This document shows positions 25,427 to 35,322 of a stretch of 64,000 nt of DNA, piece after piece. This DNA is from DASXKD01 sp963707905 (GTDB lineage Bacteria; Actinomycetota; Actinomycetes; Streptosporangiales; Streptosporangiaceae). How positions within the stretch are numbered: the stretch's first letter is position 1; each line of letters starts with the position of its first letter. The stretch lies in contig CAVPSA010000035.1 of NCBI GenBank assembly GCA_963707905.1, positions 30,014 to 94,013 of the forward strand, in the 5' to 3' direction. Position numbers and translations under genes: made by a program. The notes under the pieces were generated by a model. That model was not told the origin of the DNA, did no database searches, and saw only the letters and a list, made by a program, of their open reading frames with translations.

Positions 25427-28400
25427 GTGCGCGCGCTCGGTAACCCGCCTGTGCTCGCGCGCATGGCGGCGCACCGGCTGGTGCTCACCATGATGGGCCT
25501 GACGATTCTGGTTGCCACCGGGCTGGCGGCAGCGCTCGCCGACTTCGGCGGCCAGGGCCTGGACCGCGCGGTGCACCGGGACCTGGCGGCGGCACAGGGG
25601 ACCTCGGTGGACGTCAGCGGCGCCCTGACGGCAAGCCAGGAGGCGCCGGGGACCTCCGCGGTGCGGTCCGCCATGCGGTCGGCCTTCGGCCGCGTGCCGT
25701 TCGCGCTCTACGGTGCCACCTGGTCCGGCGCGCTCGACCTGCCGCCCGGCCCGCACGTGGGCAAGACCGTGCCGCAGGTGCAGGCGGCCGCGCTGGGCGG
25801 CCTCCAGGCCCGGGCCACGCTGGTCAGTGGCTCCTGGCCGGGGCCACCGGCAGCGGCCGGGCCGGTGCCGGCCGCGCTGCCAGCGCGCGCCGCGGGACTG
25901 CTGCACGTGGCGACGGGCGACGTGATCACCACGCGGGACGCGCTGTCGGGGAAACCGGTACGGCTGCGGGTGACCGGCATCTACGCAGCACGCGTCCCGG
26001 CGTCCGGCTACTGGGGGCTGGACCTGATCGGGCCGGACGGCCAGATGTCGGCAGGCGGGTTCACCGTCTACGGCCCCCTGGTCGTGAGCCCGGCGGCGTT
26101 CCGGGGCCGCCTCACCAGCGCCGCCACCTCCTGGGCCGTGCTGCCGGACACCACCAGGCTCACCGGGCCCGGCCTGGACCAGGTCGCCGCGCGGTTGCAG
26201 GCAGCCGGGCAGGCGCTGCAGAACCCCGCCGGGCCGCTCGGTGGCCTGCGGGTGACCACCAGCCTGCCCGCGGTACTCCGCGGCGCCGCCAGCGAACTTG
26301 TCGTGGCCCGGTCGCTGATCCTCATCGGGGTACTCGAACTGCTCATCCTCGGCGGCGCGGCGCTCGCCGCCGCGGCCCGGCTGCTGGCCGACCGGAGCGA
26401 GGCCGAACTCAGCCTGCTCGCGTCGCGGGGCGGCGGGCGCTGGCAACTCGCCGCCCGGGGCGTGGTGGAGCCCCTGCTGGTCGCGGCGGTGGCCGCGGCC
26501 GCCGGCGCGGCGGCGGGGGCCCCGCTGGCGCGGCTGCTGTCCCGCACCGGCCCGCTCCACACGGCTGGCCCGCTGATCTCCGGCACCCCCGCCCCGGTAT
26601 GGCTGGCCCTGGTGGCGGCCGCGACGGCCGGCACGCTGCTTGCGCTGCTCCCGGCGCTGCGCCCCAGCCTGCCCGGCCTGGCGCGGGTGCGGCGGGGACG
26701 GCGCGCCGCGGTGCCGCAGGTCGCCAGGACCGGCGCCGACGCCGCCCTGATCGCCCTTGCCGTGCTCGCTGTCTGGCAGATCCGCGCCTACTCCGTGGTC
26801 TCCTGGTCACCGCGGGGCACCCTCGGCATCGACCCGGTGCTGGCCGTCGCTCCGGCGCTCGCGCTGGTGGCGGGCACCCTGGTCCTGCTTCGCCTGCTGC
26901 CGTTCGCCGCGCGGACCGCGGACCGGGCCGCCGGGCGGCGGCGCCTGCCCGGTGCCCTGGCCGTGTGGCAGTTCAGCCGCCGCCCGCTTCGCCAGGCGGG
27001 CCCCGCCCTGCTGGTAGTCCTCGCGGTAGCCACCGGAATGCTGGCGCTGTCCCAGCATCAGACCTGGATCCGGTCCGTGCAGGACCAGGCGGCCTTCCGC
27101 GCGGGCGCGCCGGTACGGGTGGACGCCCAGCTTCCCCTCCCGCCCGCGCTGGTGCGGCGCATCGCCACGGCCCCCGGCGTGCGGGCGGCGATGCCGGTGG
27201 CGCGGTTCACCGAGGGTGCGGGCACCCAGGCCCTCGCCGTGGACGCGAGTGAGGGAGCACGCACGGCACTGCTCCAGCCGGGCGCGGCCGCCGCACCGGC
27301 ACGGGCGCTGTTCGCGGCCATCTCCGCGGCCGGCCGCCCCGGCCTCGGGCTTCCCGGCCACCCGGGCCGGTTCGTGATCACTGCCAGCCTGGGACCGGCA
27401 TCGCTGCGGCTGGGCCGCGCCCCGGTCGCCGTGTCCGTGCAGGGCGCCGACGGCGAGACCAGTACGCTGCCGGCCGGCTCGCTGATGGCGGACGGGCGGC
27501 CGCAGCGGCTCACCGTGGACCTCGGCCGGGGCGGCATATCCGCGGCCCGCCTCGTCGCGATCACCGTGAGCTACCCGATGCCCGCCAGGCCGGCCGGGCA
27601 CGAGGCGGTGCTGTCGGTAGCCGCGGTCACCGTGCCGGCCGGGCGCAGCGGGCCGCGCCGCCGGGTCTCTCTGGCAGGCACCGGCCTTGGCCGGTGGTCG
27701 GCCGCCGCCTCGTCGCCCGACCTGACCAGCCTGACGCAAGGCGCCTACTCCCAGGCGATCAAGCCGGTCCTGCCGCGCGCCCGGTCCTGGCGGCCCGCCG
27801 GGGCAGGCGGCCAGGCGCTCACCTTCGCCGCGGGCAGTGGCACCCAGTCCACCCCGGCCTGCCGGGCCCCAGTCCCCGGGCTGGTAACGCTGACCGCCCC
27901 GGGGCTCGCGCGGCCGGTCATACCTGCGATCGCCACCCGGTCCTACCTGTCGTCGGGGAATCTCACCGTGGGGTCCACCGTGCCGCTCGCCCTGGACGGC
28001 GCCACGGTCAGCGTGCAGATCGTGGCGGCGGTGGCCGCCTTCCCGACCGTCCCGGGAGCGGGCGGGGCGCTGGTGGTAGACCTGGCCAGCCTCCAGGACG
28101 CGCTGGTGGGCATGGGCCAGCAGCCGGTCCCGGTGACAGAGCTGTGGCTGGCGGCGGCCCGCCGCCCGGCGGGCCTGCCCGGCGGGGCGACCGTCGTCAC
28201 CCGGGCCGGCCTGGCCGCGAGCCTGCTCAGCGACCCGCTGGCCGCCCTGCCGCAGCAGGGGCTGGTCGGCGTCGCGCTGGCCGCCGCGATGCTCGCGCTC
28301 TGCGGGTTTGCCGTCAGCGTGGCGGCGAGCGTCGCCGAGCGCCGGCCGCAAAGCGCCGTGCTGTCCGCCCTGGGGGTCTCCCGTGCGGGCCAGACATGGC

Positions 28401-28669
28401 AGCTCTGCCTGGAGGAACTCCTGCTGAGCGGCCCCGCGGCCGTGGCCGGCCTGGCGCTTGGCGCGGCGAGTGTGGCGCTGCTGGCACCGTCGATGACTGC
28501 CGCCGCCGGCGCGGGCAGCCCGATCCCGCCGGTGGTCACCGGCTTCGCCTGGGCGGCCGCGATCCCGCTCACAGTGGTGGTGGCGGTGCTGCCCGTGCTG
28601 ATGGCTGCCCTGGCCATGCTGCACCGGCCGGATCCAGCGGCCCAGCTCCGCATGCTGGAGTCGGGATGA
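25427..28669 (+). CDS. Large FtsX-type ABC permease, subunit 1
   Basis: 1080 residues in the MacB/FtsX two-bundle layout: an N-terminal membrane helix (about 15-38), a large extracytoplasmic domain, a bundle of helices at about 295-475, a second extracytoplasmic domain, and a final helix group at about 930-1065. It belongs to the actinobacterial macrolide-export or lipoprotein-release-type permeases. The GTG at 25427 has a weak AAGG 7 nt upstream. Its stop overlaps the ATG of the second permease (ATGA). Cargo is unknown; the two ATPases at 31.5-33.3 kb complete the system. Confidence 0.82.
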   Translation: MRALGNPPVLARMAAHRLVLTMMGLTILVATGLAAALADFGGQGLDRAVHRDLAAAQGTSVDVSGALTASQEAPGTSAVRSAMRSAFGRVPFALYGATWSGALDLPPGPHVGKTVPQVQAAALGGLQARATLVSGSWPGPPAAAGPVPAALPARAAGLLHVATGDVITTRDALSGKPVRLRVTGIYAARVPASGYWGLDLIGPDGQMSAGGFTVYGPLVVSPAAFRGRLTSAATSWAVLPDTTRLTGPGLDQVAARLQAAGQALQNPAGPLGGLRVTTSLPAVLRGAASELVVARSLILIGVLELLILGGAALAAAARLLADRSEAELSLLASRGGGRWQLAARGVVEPLLVAAVAAAAGAAAGAPLARLLSRTGPLHTAGPLISGTPAPVWLALVAAATAGTLLALLPALRPSLPGLARVRRGRRAAVPQVARTGADAALIALAVLAVWQIRAYSVVSWSPRGTLGIDPVLAVAPALALVAGTLVLLRLLPFAARTADRAAGRRRLPGALAVWQFSRRPLRQAGPALLVVLAVATGMLALSQHQTWIRSVQDQAAFRAGAPVRVDAQLPLPPALVRRIATAPGVRAAMPVARFTEGAGTQALAVDASEGARTALLQPGAAAAPARALFAAISAAGRPGLGLPGHPGRFVITASLGPASLRLGRAPVAVSVQGADGETSTLPAGSLMADGRPQRLTVDLGRGGISAARLVAITVSYPMPARPAGHEAVLSVAAVTVPAGRSGPRRRVSLAGTGLGRWSAAASSPDLTSLTQGAYSQAIKPVLPRARSWRPAGAGGQALTFAAGSGTQSTPACRAPVPGLVTLTAPGLARPVIPAIATRSYLSSGNLTVGSTVPLALDGATVSVQIVAAVAAFPTVPGAGGALVVDLASLQDALVGMGQQPVPVTELWLAAARRPAGLPGGATVVTRAGLAASLLSDPLAALPQQGLVGVALAAAMLALCGFAVSVAASVAERRPQSAVLSALGVSRAGQTWQLCLEELLLSGPAAVAGLALGAASVALLAPSMTAAAGAGSPIPPVVTGFAWAAAIPLTVVVAVLPVLMAALAMLHRPDPAAQLRMLESG

Positions 28670-31503
28670 CCGGGCCTGCCGGCTCGCCGGCCAGGCGGCG
28701 CCGGGGAGGCTGGCGCGCGGTCAGCGGAACCGGCGGAGCCGCGACCGCGGTGCTGGCGGTTCTGGTCTGCGGCTGCGTGTTCGGCTCGCTTGCCGGTGCC
28801 CGGGTGAGCCTGGCCATGCGGACGCAGGCGCTGCGGCAGCAGCTCGCGGCCGCCCCCGCCGTAGCGAGGTCGGTCCTGGTGACCGCGGACTGGTTCGACT
28901 TCGCGGCCTCGCTGCGGATCACCAGCTCGCGGCCCAACACCTACGGCAATGGCGGCGCGACCCCCGGGGAGGTCAGTGAGGTGACCCGCCGGGGCGCCGC
29001 CGACCTCGCTGCCACCCCCGTGCCGCTCGGCCCGCGCGGCGCGGACTGGTCCGCCCTGGACACCGGCTACAACGCCGTGACCGGGGCCGCTCCCCGCGCC
29101 GTGGTGGCCGGCACCGTCCCGCAGCTGCAGCTTTCCTGCCGTGAGCCGCTGGCCAGGTACGCCCGGCTGGCCGCCGGCCGCTTCCCGCGGCTGGCCACGC
29201 TGCGCCAGGCGGCACGCACGGCCCAGGCCAGCACCGGGGTGGTCAGGCCACCGCTGGGCGGGACGTTCGAGGTGGCGGTGACACAGGCGACCGCGGCGCG
29301 GTTCGGGCTGCACCCCGGGTCCCGGGTCGCGGTCGGCGTACAGGGCATGGCGGTGACGCTGACGGTGACCGGGGTGCTCCGGCCGGTGGCGCCGGGCTCG
29401 GCGTTCTGGACGGCCGACCCGGTGGCGGCGGCCCCGTTCCTGGTCCCCCCCTCCCCCTATAACACCGCGTACTGGGAGGGCACCGCCTTCGCCGGGCCTG
29501 CCGAACTAGCCGCCGTTCAGGCCCTATTCCCCGGCCAGGACATGCGGTTCGAATGGGACTTCCCGCTGGCGCTCGGCCGCCTGGACGCGGACCACGCCCA
29601 GGCCCTGGCGGGCAACCTCAGCCGTGCCGCGTCCCGTACCCTGCTGATGGCCGGGCCGGTGCGTGACACCGCACGCTCCCTGAACGTCAGCACGCCGGGC
29701 CCGGCACAGGTGCTCTCGGCCTTCACGGTCACCCAGGACGCGGTCGAGTCCGTTCTGTCGCTGCTCTTCGCCAGCCTGGCTGTGATCGGCGCGATCGTGC
29801 TGCTGCTGGCGGGCCGGATGGCCGCCGACCATCGCCGTGAGGAGTTCGCCCTGATCAGGGCGCGCGGCGCGGCACTGTGGCAGCTCGCGGCGCTGGCCCT
29901 GGGCGACTGTGGCCTCGCCACGCTGGCCGGCGCGGCAGCCGGGGCAGCGCTCGCCGCGGCGCTGGTGCCCGGCAGCACCCCACCGGCCGGCTGGTGGCTG
30001 ACCGGGCTGACACTGCTCGCCGCCCTGGCGAGCGAGCCGGCCGCGGTGGTGCTCGCACACCGCGACATCGCCGCCAGCGAAGCAGTCCTCCGTGGCCAGG
30101 AGCCCGCCGCCCGCCCGGCTGCCCGGGCCCGGCGGTGGGTAGCCGAGGGCACGCTGACCGTCGCCGCCGTGGGCGGGCTGATCGTGCTGCGCCAGCAGGG
30201 GCTGCCGGTGACGGGCGGGGTGAACGCGTACACCGCCGCGGCACCTGTCCTGATCGCCGTTCCCGCGGCGCTGCTGGCCATGCGCGGGTACCCGCTGCTG
30301 CTGCGCGGCGCGTTCCGGCTCTCCGCCCGGCGGGCGGGCATTACCTGGTTCATCGCGCTGACCCGGGGAGCGCGGGCCCGGACGGTAGCCGCGCTGCCCG
30401 TGTTCGCACTCGTGCTCGCGCTGGTTCTGGTCATGTTCGCCGGGATGATCCGCGCAGCGGTGTCCCGCGGCGAGACCGCCGCCTCATGGCAGGCGACGGG
30501 AGCCGACGCGGTGGTGTCCAGCGGAACGCTGGGCGGCGGGCTCTCGCCCGCGGCACAGGCCAGTATCGCCGCGGTCACTGGGGTTACCCGGGCGGCGGCA
30601 GCGCGCATCACCACCACGGCGCTGCCCGGCGGCGCGACCGCCGCGGTCGCCGCGGTGGACCCGGCCAGCTATGCGGGCTTCGTCGCCAGCACACCCTGGC
30701 CCCGGTTCCCGCTCGCCACGCTGACCCAGCCGCGCGGCACCGGCCCGGCCGGGCCGGTGCCGGTGCTCGCGTCGCCTGCCGTGCTCGCCGCCGTCGGCCG
30801 GGGGCCGGTTGTGATCTCCTCCGACGGCGGCCCGGTGACCGTCCGGATCGCCGGGACACTGGCAAGCACGCCGGCCCTGCCAGCCAGCACCAGGTTCATC
30901 GTCATGCCGCTCGCGGCACTGCGCGGTCCCGGCGGGCCATTGCAGCCGAACGACATGCTGCTGGCCGGGCCGCACCTGGCGGGCCGGGGGCTGGCGGCGG
31001 TGGTGCGGCGGGTGGCGCCGGGGGCGGCGGTCCGGCTCCGCTCGGCCGCGCTCGCCGCGCTGGCGGACGCGCCGCTGCAGCGCGGCAGCTATGCACTGTT
31101 CGCGGTGGGCCTCGGCGCGGCGACCGGGCTCGGCCTGGGCACGCTCGTGCTCAGCCTGGTCCTCGGTGCCCGGGCCCGGGAGCAGACGCTCACCCGCCTG
31201 GCCACCATGGGACTGAGTACGGGGCAGGCGCGGCTGGCGGCGATCGGGGAGGCCCTGCCGGCCGTACTGGCCGCGATCGTGGTCGGCGCGGCGTGCGCGG
31301 CCGTGCTGCCGCCACTCATCGGGCCGGACCTCGATCTGTCGGTCTTCACCGGGTCCGCGGCGGCGGTGCCGGTGCGGGCCAGCGCCGCCGGCCTGGTGGT
31401 GCCCGCCGCCGGGCTGGCGGTACTCGCGCTCGTCACCCTCGCCGCCGAGGTGACCGCCGCGCGGCGCCGTGGCCTGGCGGGCGCACTGCGGATAGGCGGC
31501 TGA
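28666..31503 (+). CDS. Large FtsX-type ABC permease, subunit 2
   Basis: 945 residues with the same architecture as its upstream partner: one N-terminal helix (about 23-45), a large outside domain, helices at about 365-545 (EEFALIRARGAALWQLAAL is the FtsX coupling region), a second outside domain, and C-terminal helices at about 810-935. The ATG at 28666 overlaps the TGA of the first permease, indicating translational coupling and probably a heterodimer. The first ATPase starts 46 bp after its stop. Confidence 0.85.
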   Translation: MTGPAGSPARRRRGGWRAVSGTGGAATAVLAVLVCGCVFGSLAGARVSLAMRTQALRQQLAAAPAVARSVLVTADWFDFAASLRITSSRPNTYGNGGATPGEVSEVTRRGAADLAATPVPLGPRGADWSALDTGYNAVTGAAPRAVVAGTVPQLQLSCREPLARYARLAAGRFPRLATLRQAARTAQASTGVVRPPLGGTFEVAVTQATAARFGLHPGSRVAVGVQGMAVTLTVTGVLRPVAPGSAFWTADPVAAAPFLVPPSPYNTAYWEGTAFAGPAELAAVQALFPGQDMRFEWDFPLALGRLDADHAQALAGNLSRAASRTLLMAGPVRDTARSLNVSTPGPAQVLSAFTVTQDAVESVLSLLFASLAVIGAIVLLLAGRMAADHRREEFALIRARGAALWQLAALALGDCGLATLAGAAAGAALAAALVPGSTPPAGWWLTGLTLLAALASEPAAVVLAHRDIAASEAVLRGQEPAARPAARARRWVAEGTLTVAAVGGLIVLRQQGLPVTGGVNAYTAAAPVLIAVPAALLAMRGYPLLLRGAFRLSARRAGITWFIALTRGARARTVAALPVFALVLALVLVMFAGMIRAAVSRGETAASWQATGADAVVSSGTLGGGLSPAAQASIAAVTGVTRAAAARITTTALPGGATAAVAAVDPASYAGFVASTPWPRFPLATLTQPRGTGPAGPVPVLASPAVLAAVGRGPVVISSDGGPVTVRIAGTLASTPALPASTRFIVMPLAALRGPGGPLQPNDMLLAGPHLAGRGLAAVVRRVAPGAAVRLRSAALAALADAPLQRGSYALFAVGLGAATGLGLGTLVLSLVLGARAREQTLTRLATMGLSTGQARLAAIGEALPAVLAAIVVGAACAAVLPPLIGPDLDLSVFTGSAAAVPVRASAAGLVVPAAGLAVLALVTLAAEVTAARRRGLAGALRIGG

Positions 31504-31549
31504 GCACCGTGCGCGGCAGCGCCGGGCAACGGCCGGACAGGAGGGCTGA

Positions 31550-32545
31550 ATGACCGGGACGGCACAGCAGGAGGCCGCCGGGCCGGGGCTCGCGGATCTC
31601 GCCGCGCAGGCCGCCGGGCGGCGGTCCAGCTACGGCGAGGACGCGCTGGTCGTCTGCGACCGGCTGGTCCGCATCTACGCCGCGGACGGCACCGAGGTAC
31701 AGGCGCTTCAGGGGCTTGACCTGCTGGTCGGTGCGGGTGAGCTGACCGCGATCGTGGGCGCCTCGGGCAGCGGTAAGTCCACTTTGGTGAACATCCTGGC
31801 CGGCCTCGACAAGCCGACCGCCGGCTCGGCCCGGGTGGCGGGCGCCGACCTGGCCGCGATGAGCGACCGGGAGCGGCTGCGGTACCGGCGGGGCACGGTC
31901 GGCTTCATCTGGCAGGAGACCGCACGGAACCTGCTGCCTTACCTGACCGCGCGGCAGAACGTGATGATGCCGGTGGTGCTGGCCCACGGCGGCCGCCGGG
32001 CCCGGCGGCAGCGCGCGGCCGACCTGCTCGACGCCCTCAGCGTGTCGCACTGTGCGGACCGCAGGCCCGCAGAGATGTCGGGCGGGGAGCAGCAGCGGGT
32101 AGCGATCGCCACGGCACTCGCCAACCGGCCGCGGCTGCTGCTCGCCGACGAGCCCACGGGCGAACTGGACACCACCACCGCAGCGGACGTGTTCGCCGCG
32201 CTGCAGGCCGCCAACACCGACCTGGGCGTCACGGTCCTGCTGGTCACCCATGACCCGGCGGTGTCCGGCCAGGTCCGCCGGGTGGTTTCGATACGCGACG
32301 GCCGGACGAGCACGGAAACCCTCCGGCACGCCGGTGCCGACGAGCACGGCAACGTGACCCAGCACGCCGTCGAGTACGCGGTGGTGGACCGGGCGGGCCG
32401 GCTCCAGCTTCCGCGCGAGATGACCGAGCCGCTCGGCATCTCGGGCCGGGTCCGGCTGGAGGCGCGGCCGGACCACATCGGCGTGTGGCCGGACCGCCCG
32501 GCGGACGGCCGGCCGGCGGGCGGGGCACCCGGAGAGGACGGCTGA
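31550..32545 (+). CDS. ABC transporter ATPase (MacB/LolD type), 1
   Basis: 331 residues. Walker A is GASGSGKST, the Q-loop is in FIWQETARN, the signature is MSGGEQQRV, Walker B is LLLADEPTGELD, and the switch His is in LVTHDP. A C-terminal extension of about 100 residues beyond the ATPase core resembles the regulatory tail of some actinobacterial FtsX-ATPases. AGGAGGG lies 5-6 nt before the ATG. It starts 46 bp after the second permease and 1 nt before the next ATPase gene. Confidence 0.92.
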   Translation: MTGTAQQEAAGPGLADLAAQAAGRRSSYGEDALVVCDRLVRIYAADGTEVQALQGLDLLVGAGELTAIVGASGSGKSTLVNILAGLDKPTAGSARVAGADLAAMSDRERLRYRRGTVGFIWQETARNLLPYLTARQNVMMPVVLAHGGRRARRQRAADLLDALSVSHCADRRPAEMSGGEQQRVAIATALANRPRLLLADEPTGELDTTTAADVFAALQAANTDLGVTVLLVTHDPAVSGQVRRVVSIRDGRTSTETLRHAGADEHGNVTQHAVEYAVVDRAGRLQLPREMTEPLGISGRVRLEARPDHIGVWPDRPADGRPAGGAPGEDG

Positions 32546-32546
32546 C

Positions 32547-33305
32547 ATGGCGCAGGCCGATGCCGGGCACGCGACTCGCACCGGGGTGGCCCCCCGGCCC
32601 GCGCCCGCCATGGCGCAGGTGACGGACGTGGTGCGGACATTCGGCCACGGGCGGGCGGCGGTCCGCGCGCTGCGCGGCGTGTCGCTCACCGTCGCCCGCG
32701 GCCGGCTCGTCACGCTGTCCGGCCGGTCCGGATCCGGGAAGACCACCCTGCTGAACATCCTGGGCGGCCTCGACCGGCCGGACAGCGGGACGGTCTGCGT
32801 GGACGGCAGGGAGGTGACCGCCATGTCCGAGCGTGAGCGCACCAGGCTGCGCCGCGGGACCGTAGCGTTCGTATTCCAGTCGTTCGGGCTCATCCCGATC
32901 CTGTCCGCGGCCGAGAACGTCGGCATACCGTTGCGCGTCACCGACGCGGGACCGCAACTGCGGGAGGAGCGGGTGCGCATGCTGCTCGAGGTCGTCGGGC
33001 TGACTGACCACGCCGCGCAGCGCCCGGGGGAACTGTCCGGCGGCCAGCGGCAGCGGGTCGCCATCGCCCGGGCGCTCGCCGCCAGCCCCAAGCTGCTCAT
33101 CGCGGACGAGCCGACCGGGCAACTCGACTCGGAGAGCGCACGGCAGATCATGACGCTGCTCCGCACGGTCGTCCGCGCCGAGGGCGTCACCGCGCTCGTG
33201 GCCACCCATGACCCGGCGCTGATGGACCTCGCGGACGAGGTGCTGCACCTGGCCGATGGCCGCATCACCGGGCAGGACCGACCTGCCGCGCCAAGCCGGG
33301 CGTGA
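32547..33305 (+). CDS. ABC transporter ATPase (MacB/LolD type), 2
   Basis: 252 residues, a core-length ATPase: Walker A GRSGSGKTT, Q-loop FVFQSFGLIP, signature LSGGQRQRV, Walker B LLIADEPTGQLD, and switch His in VATHDP. The GL(I/V)PILSAAENV stretch is typical of the LolD/MacB group. It starts one base after the first ATPase stop. Two permeases and two ATPases suggest a fully heteromeric exporter or a lipoprotein/peptide release machine. Confidence 0.92.
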   Translation: MAQADAGHATRTGVAPRPAPAMAQVTDVVRTFGHGRAAVRALRGVSLTVARGRLVTLSGRSGSGKTTLLNILGGLDRPDSGTVCVDGREVTAMSERERTRLRRGTVAFVFQSFGLIPILSAAENVGIPLRVTDAGPQLREERVRMLLEVVGLTDHAAQRPGELSGGQRQRVAIARALAASPKLLIADEPTGQLDSESARQIMTLLRTVVRAEGVTALVATHDPALMDLADEVLHLADGRITGQDRPAAPSRA

Positions 33306-33790
33306 GGCCGGCCATCCCGGAGATCAGGACCCAGGCCGCCGCCCTGGCGCTGCGCCTCACCGCAGCGGCCCCGGTGGCCGCCCGCCCGGGCACCGCCGCC
33401 TGACGTCCGGCCGCGGTCCCGCCGTCTGTCCGCCAAGGATGGCGGGACCGTGGCCGGCGCCAGCCTCTCCCCGTGCCCCGTGCCCCGTGCGGGCGGCCAG
33501 ACCCGGCCGCCGCCGGCGGCAACCCGGCCAGCCCGCAGGGCCCCGGCATGCCGGACGGCCCCGCAGCGCCGATTACGAATGGGTGACGTTCTGCCCACTT
33601 CGTTGCGGTTGCGCCCGGTGGAGCGGCAGGTTTACCGCCAGGGTGCTCAGCACCTTGCCGGCCCAACTGGGCGGGCCGAGGGACAAAGCCTGGCGCGGGC
33701 CGTCCCCGCCCGCCGCGTGGCCAGGCGCGCGTCGCGGCGTGCCTGGCCACGCCTGGGGCCCGCCGGCTGCTTGACGAGCCAGGCGCACTG
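33306..33790. other. Gene-free stretch before riboswitch
   Basis: About 485 bp after the last ABC ATPase. Open frames on both strands here are arginine- or proline-rich and lack ribosome sites; I see no gene. It presumably holds the end of the ABC operon transcript and the promoter of the cobalamin operon, but I cannot point to either. Confidence 0.5.
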
Positions 33791-33792
33791 TG

Positions 33793-33955
33793 GTGGTGTT
33801 GACCCCGTCCATCGACGGCAGTGGAGGAAGCCGGTGCGAGTCCGGCGCGGTCCCGCCACTGTGACCGGGGAGCGGCCCTCACGTTAGCCACGACCGCGAT
33901 GCGGTGGGAAGGCTGAGGGCAGCTTCGATCCGGGAGCCAGGACACTCCGGCCGTC
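33793..33955 (+). promoter_or_regulatory. Cobalamin riboswitch
   Basis: The conserved landmarks of the AdoCbl riboswitch are visible in order: GGAAGCCGGTGCGAGTCC at about 33825-33843, the CCCGCCACTGTGACCGG core at about 33852-33868, and the B12-box variant GAGCCAGGACACTCCGGCC at 33935-33953. A short hairpin (CTGGGGCGTGGTTACCCC) lies next to the ribosome site GAGGAAGG of cobD, so control is probably at translation initiation. It is expected to shut down the downstream cobalamin biosynthetic operon when adenosylcobalamin is abundant. Confidence 0.92.
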
Positions 33956-33999
33956 GATCCTTCGCACCTGGGGCGTGGTTACCCCGAGGAAGGCCCGCC

Positions 34000-35322
34000 A
34001 TGATGTCCGCTCCTGCCCCGCCGGGCGCCCCACCCCCCACCCGCCTCCCCCCCTTTCCCCCGCACTGCCCGGCGCGCCGTGCCCGCCGCCCGCCGACTAA
34101 CCCGCCGCCGCTGATGCCGCGCCGGTCCGGGCTCGCCTCCGGGCTGCTGCTCGGCTCCGCTCTCGACGCCCTGCTCGCCGACCCGCGCCGCGGGCACCCC
34201 GTCGCGGCGTTCGGCACCGCGGCGGCCCGCGCCGAGCGCCGGCTCTGGGCGGCCAGCCGCGGCCGCGGCGCGCTGTTCACGCTGGCGTGCGCCGGCCCCG
34301 CCGCGGGTGCGGGCTGGGCCGGGCAGCGGCTGGCCGGGCGGCGCCCGCTGGCCGGTGCGGCACTGGCCGCCGCGGCGGCCTGGGCGGTGCTCGGCGGCGC
34401 CAGCCTGGCCGCCGAGGCGGCGGGGGTCTCCCGCGCGCTGGCGGCCGGGGACCTCGACGACGCGCGCCGCCGGCTCCCCGCGCTGTGCGGCCGCGACCCC
34501 GCCGGGCTGCCCGCGGCCGAACTGGCCCGCGCGGCGGTCGAGTCGGTGGCGGAGAACACCTGCGACGCGGTGGTCGCGCCGCTGCTGTGGGGCGCGGTGG
34601 CCGGCGTGGGCGGGCTGCTCGGCTACCGGGCGGTGAACACGCTCGACGCGATGGTCGGTCATCACAACATGCGTTACGAAAGGTTCGGCTGGGCCGCCGC
34701 CCGGCTCGATGACGTGGCAAACCTGGTGCCCGCCCGGCTGACCGCGATCCTGGCCGCAGCCCTTGCTCCCGCGGTCGGCGGGAGCGGGCGCGCCGCCCTG
34801 CGCACCGTCCGCCGCGACGGGGCCGCGCATCCCAGCCCGAACGCGGGCCGCTGCGAGGCCGCGTTCGCCGGGGCGCTCGGGGTCAGCCTCGGCGGCACCA
34901 ACGTCTACCAGGGCCGGCCCGAGCGGCGGGGGACCCTCGGCGATGGTCCCCCGCCCGGGCCCGCCGACCTCGATCGCGCCATCCGGCTGTCCCGCCTGAT
35001 CACCGCCGCCGCCACCGTCCTGGCCGCGGCAGCCGCATACCTGCTCAGCGCACGGGCCCCCGACCTGGCCCGGCCGGCCCGCGCCGGAGCGCGCGCCCAG
35101 GCAATCCCCACCGTGCGCCCGCTCCCTGATCCCCGCCGGCGTTTGTGGTCGTTGGCACACCGACCACAAAAGAATGTGGTCGTTGGCACACCGACCACAA
35201 AAGATGCGGGCCTAGCTGTCTCCGGAACGGTGGCGGGGGCCATGAGGGGGCTGCTCGCCGTGGGTCCGGCCGCGGAGCGGTATCAACGCGGTCCTGGTCG
35301 CGGGGACGGCGGAGCGGAATGA
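34000..35322 (+). CDS. cobD: Adenosylcobinamide-phosphate synthase CobD/CbiB
   Basis: About 440 residues. The CbiB core is clear: DPRRGHPVAAFG, VESVAENTCDAVVAPLLW and AVNTLDAMVGHHNMRYERF, with several membrane helices. It joins aminopropanol (phosphate) to cobyric acid. Start: two adjacent ATGs follow GAAGG in the riboswitch leader; about 40 Pro-rich residues precede the conserved core. The C-terminal about 65 residues are not part of the family and run through the dispersed hairpin at 35142-35201 (translated as VVVGTPTTK and similar). The stop overlaps the cobQ start (ATGA). It is the first gene of the operon. Confidence 0.9.
   Translation: MMSAPAPPGAPPPTRLPPFPPHCPARRARRPPTNPPPLMPRRSGLASGLLLGSALDALLADPRRGHPVAAFGTAAARAERRLWAASRGRGALFTLACAGPAAGAGWAGQRLAGRRPLAGAALAAAAAWAVLGGASLAAEAAGVSRALAAGDLDDARRRLPALCGRDPAGLPAAELARAAVESVAENTCDAVVAPLLWGAVAGVGGLLGYRAVNTLDAMVGHHNMRYERFGWAAARLDDVANLVPARLTAILAAALAPAVGGSGRAALRTVRRDGAAHPSPNAGRCEAAFAGALGVSLGGTNVYQGRPERRGTLGDGPPPGPADLDRAIRLSRLITAAATVLAAAAAYLLSARAPDLARPARAGARAQAIPTVRPLPDPRRRLWSLAHRPQKNVVVGTPTTKDAGLAVSGTVAGAMRGLLAVGPAAERYQRGPGRGDGGAE
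35142..35201. repeat. Dispersed hairpin element A, two tandem units
   Basis: Two 30-nt units, GTGGTCGTTGGCACACCGAC with flanks TTTG or GAAT and CACAAA, separated by AAAG. Each can fold with a GTGGTCG/CGACCAC stem. The reverse complement of a unit matches the unit at 40760-40788 at about 27 of 29 positions. It lies in frame within the C-terminal tail of cobD. Confidence 0.8.

Noticed and set aside
33265..33945. Minus-strand frame of about 226 codons
   Set aside because: It crosses the cobalamin riboswitch in antisense and has shadow composition.
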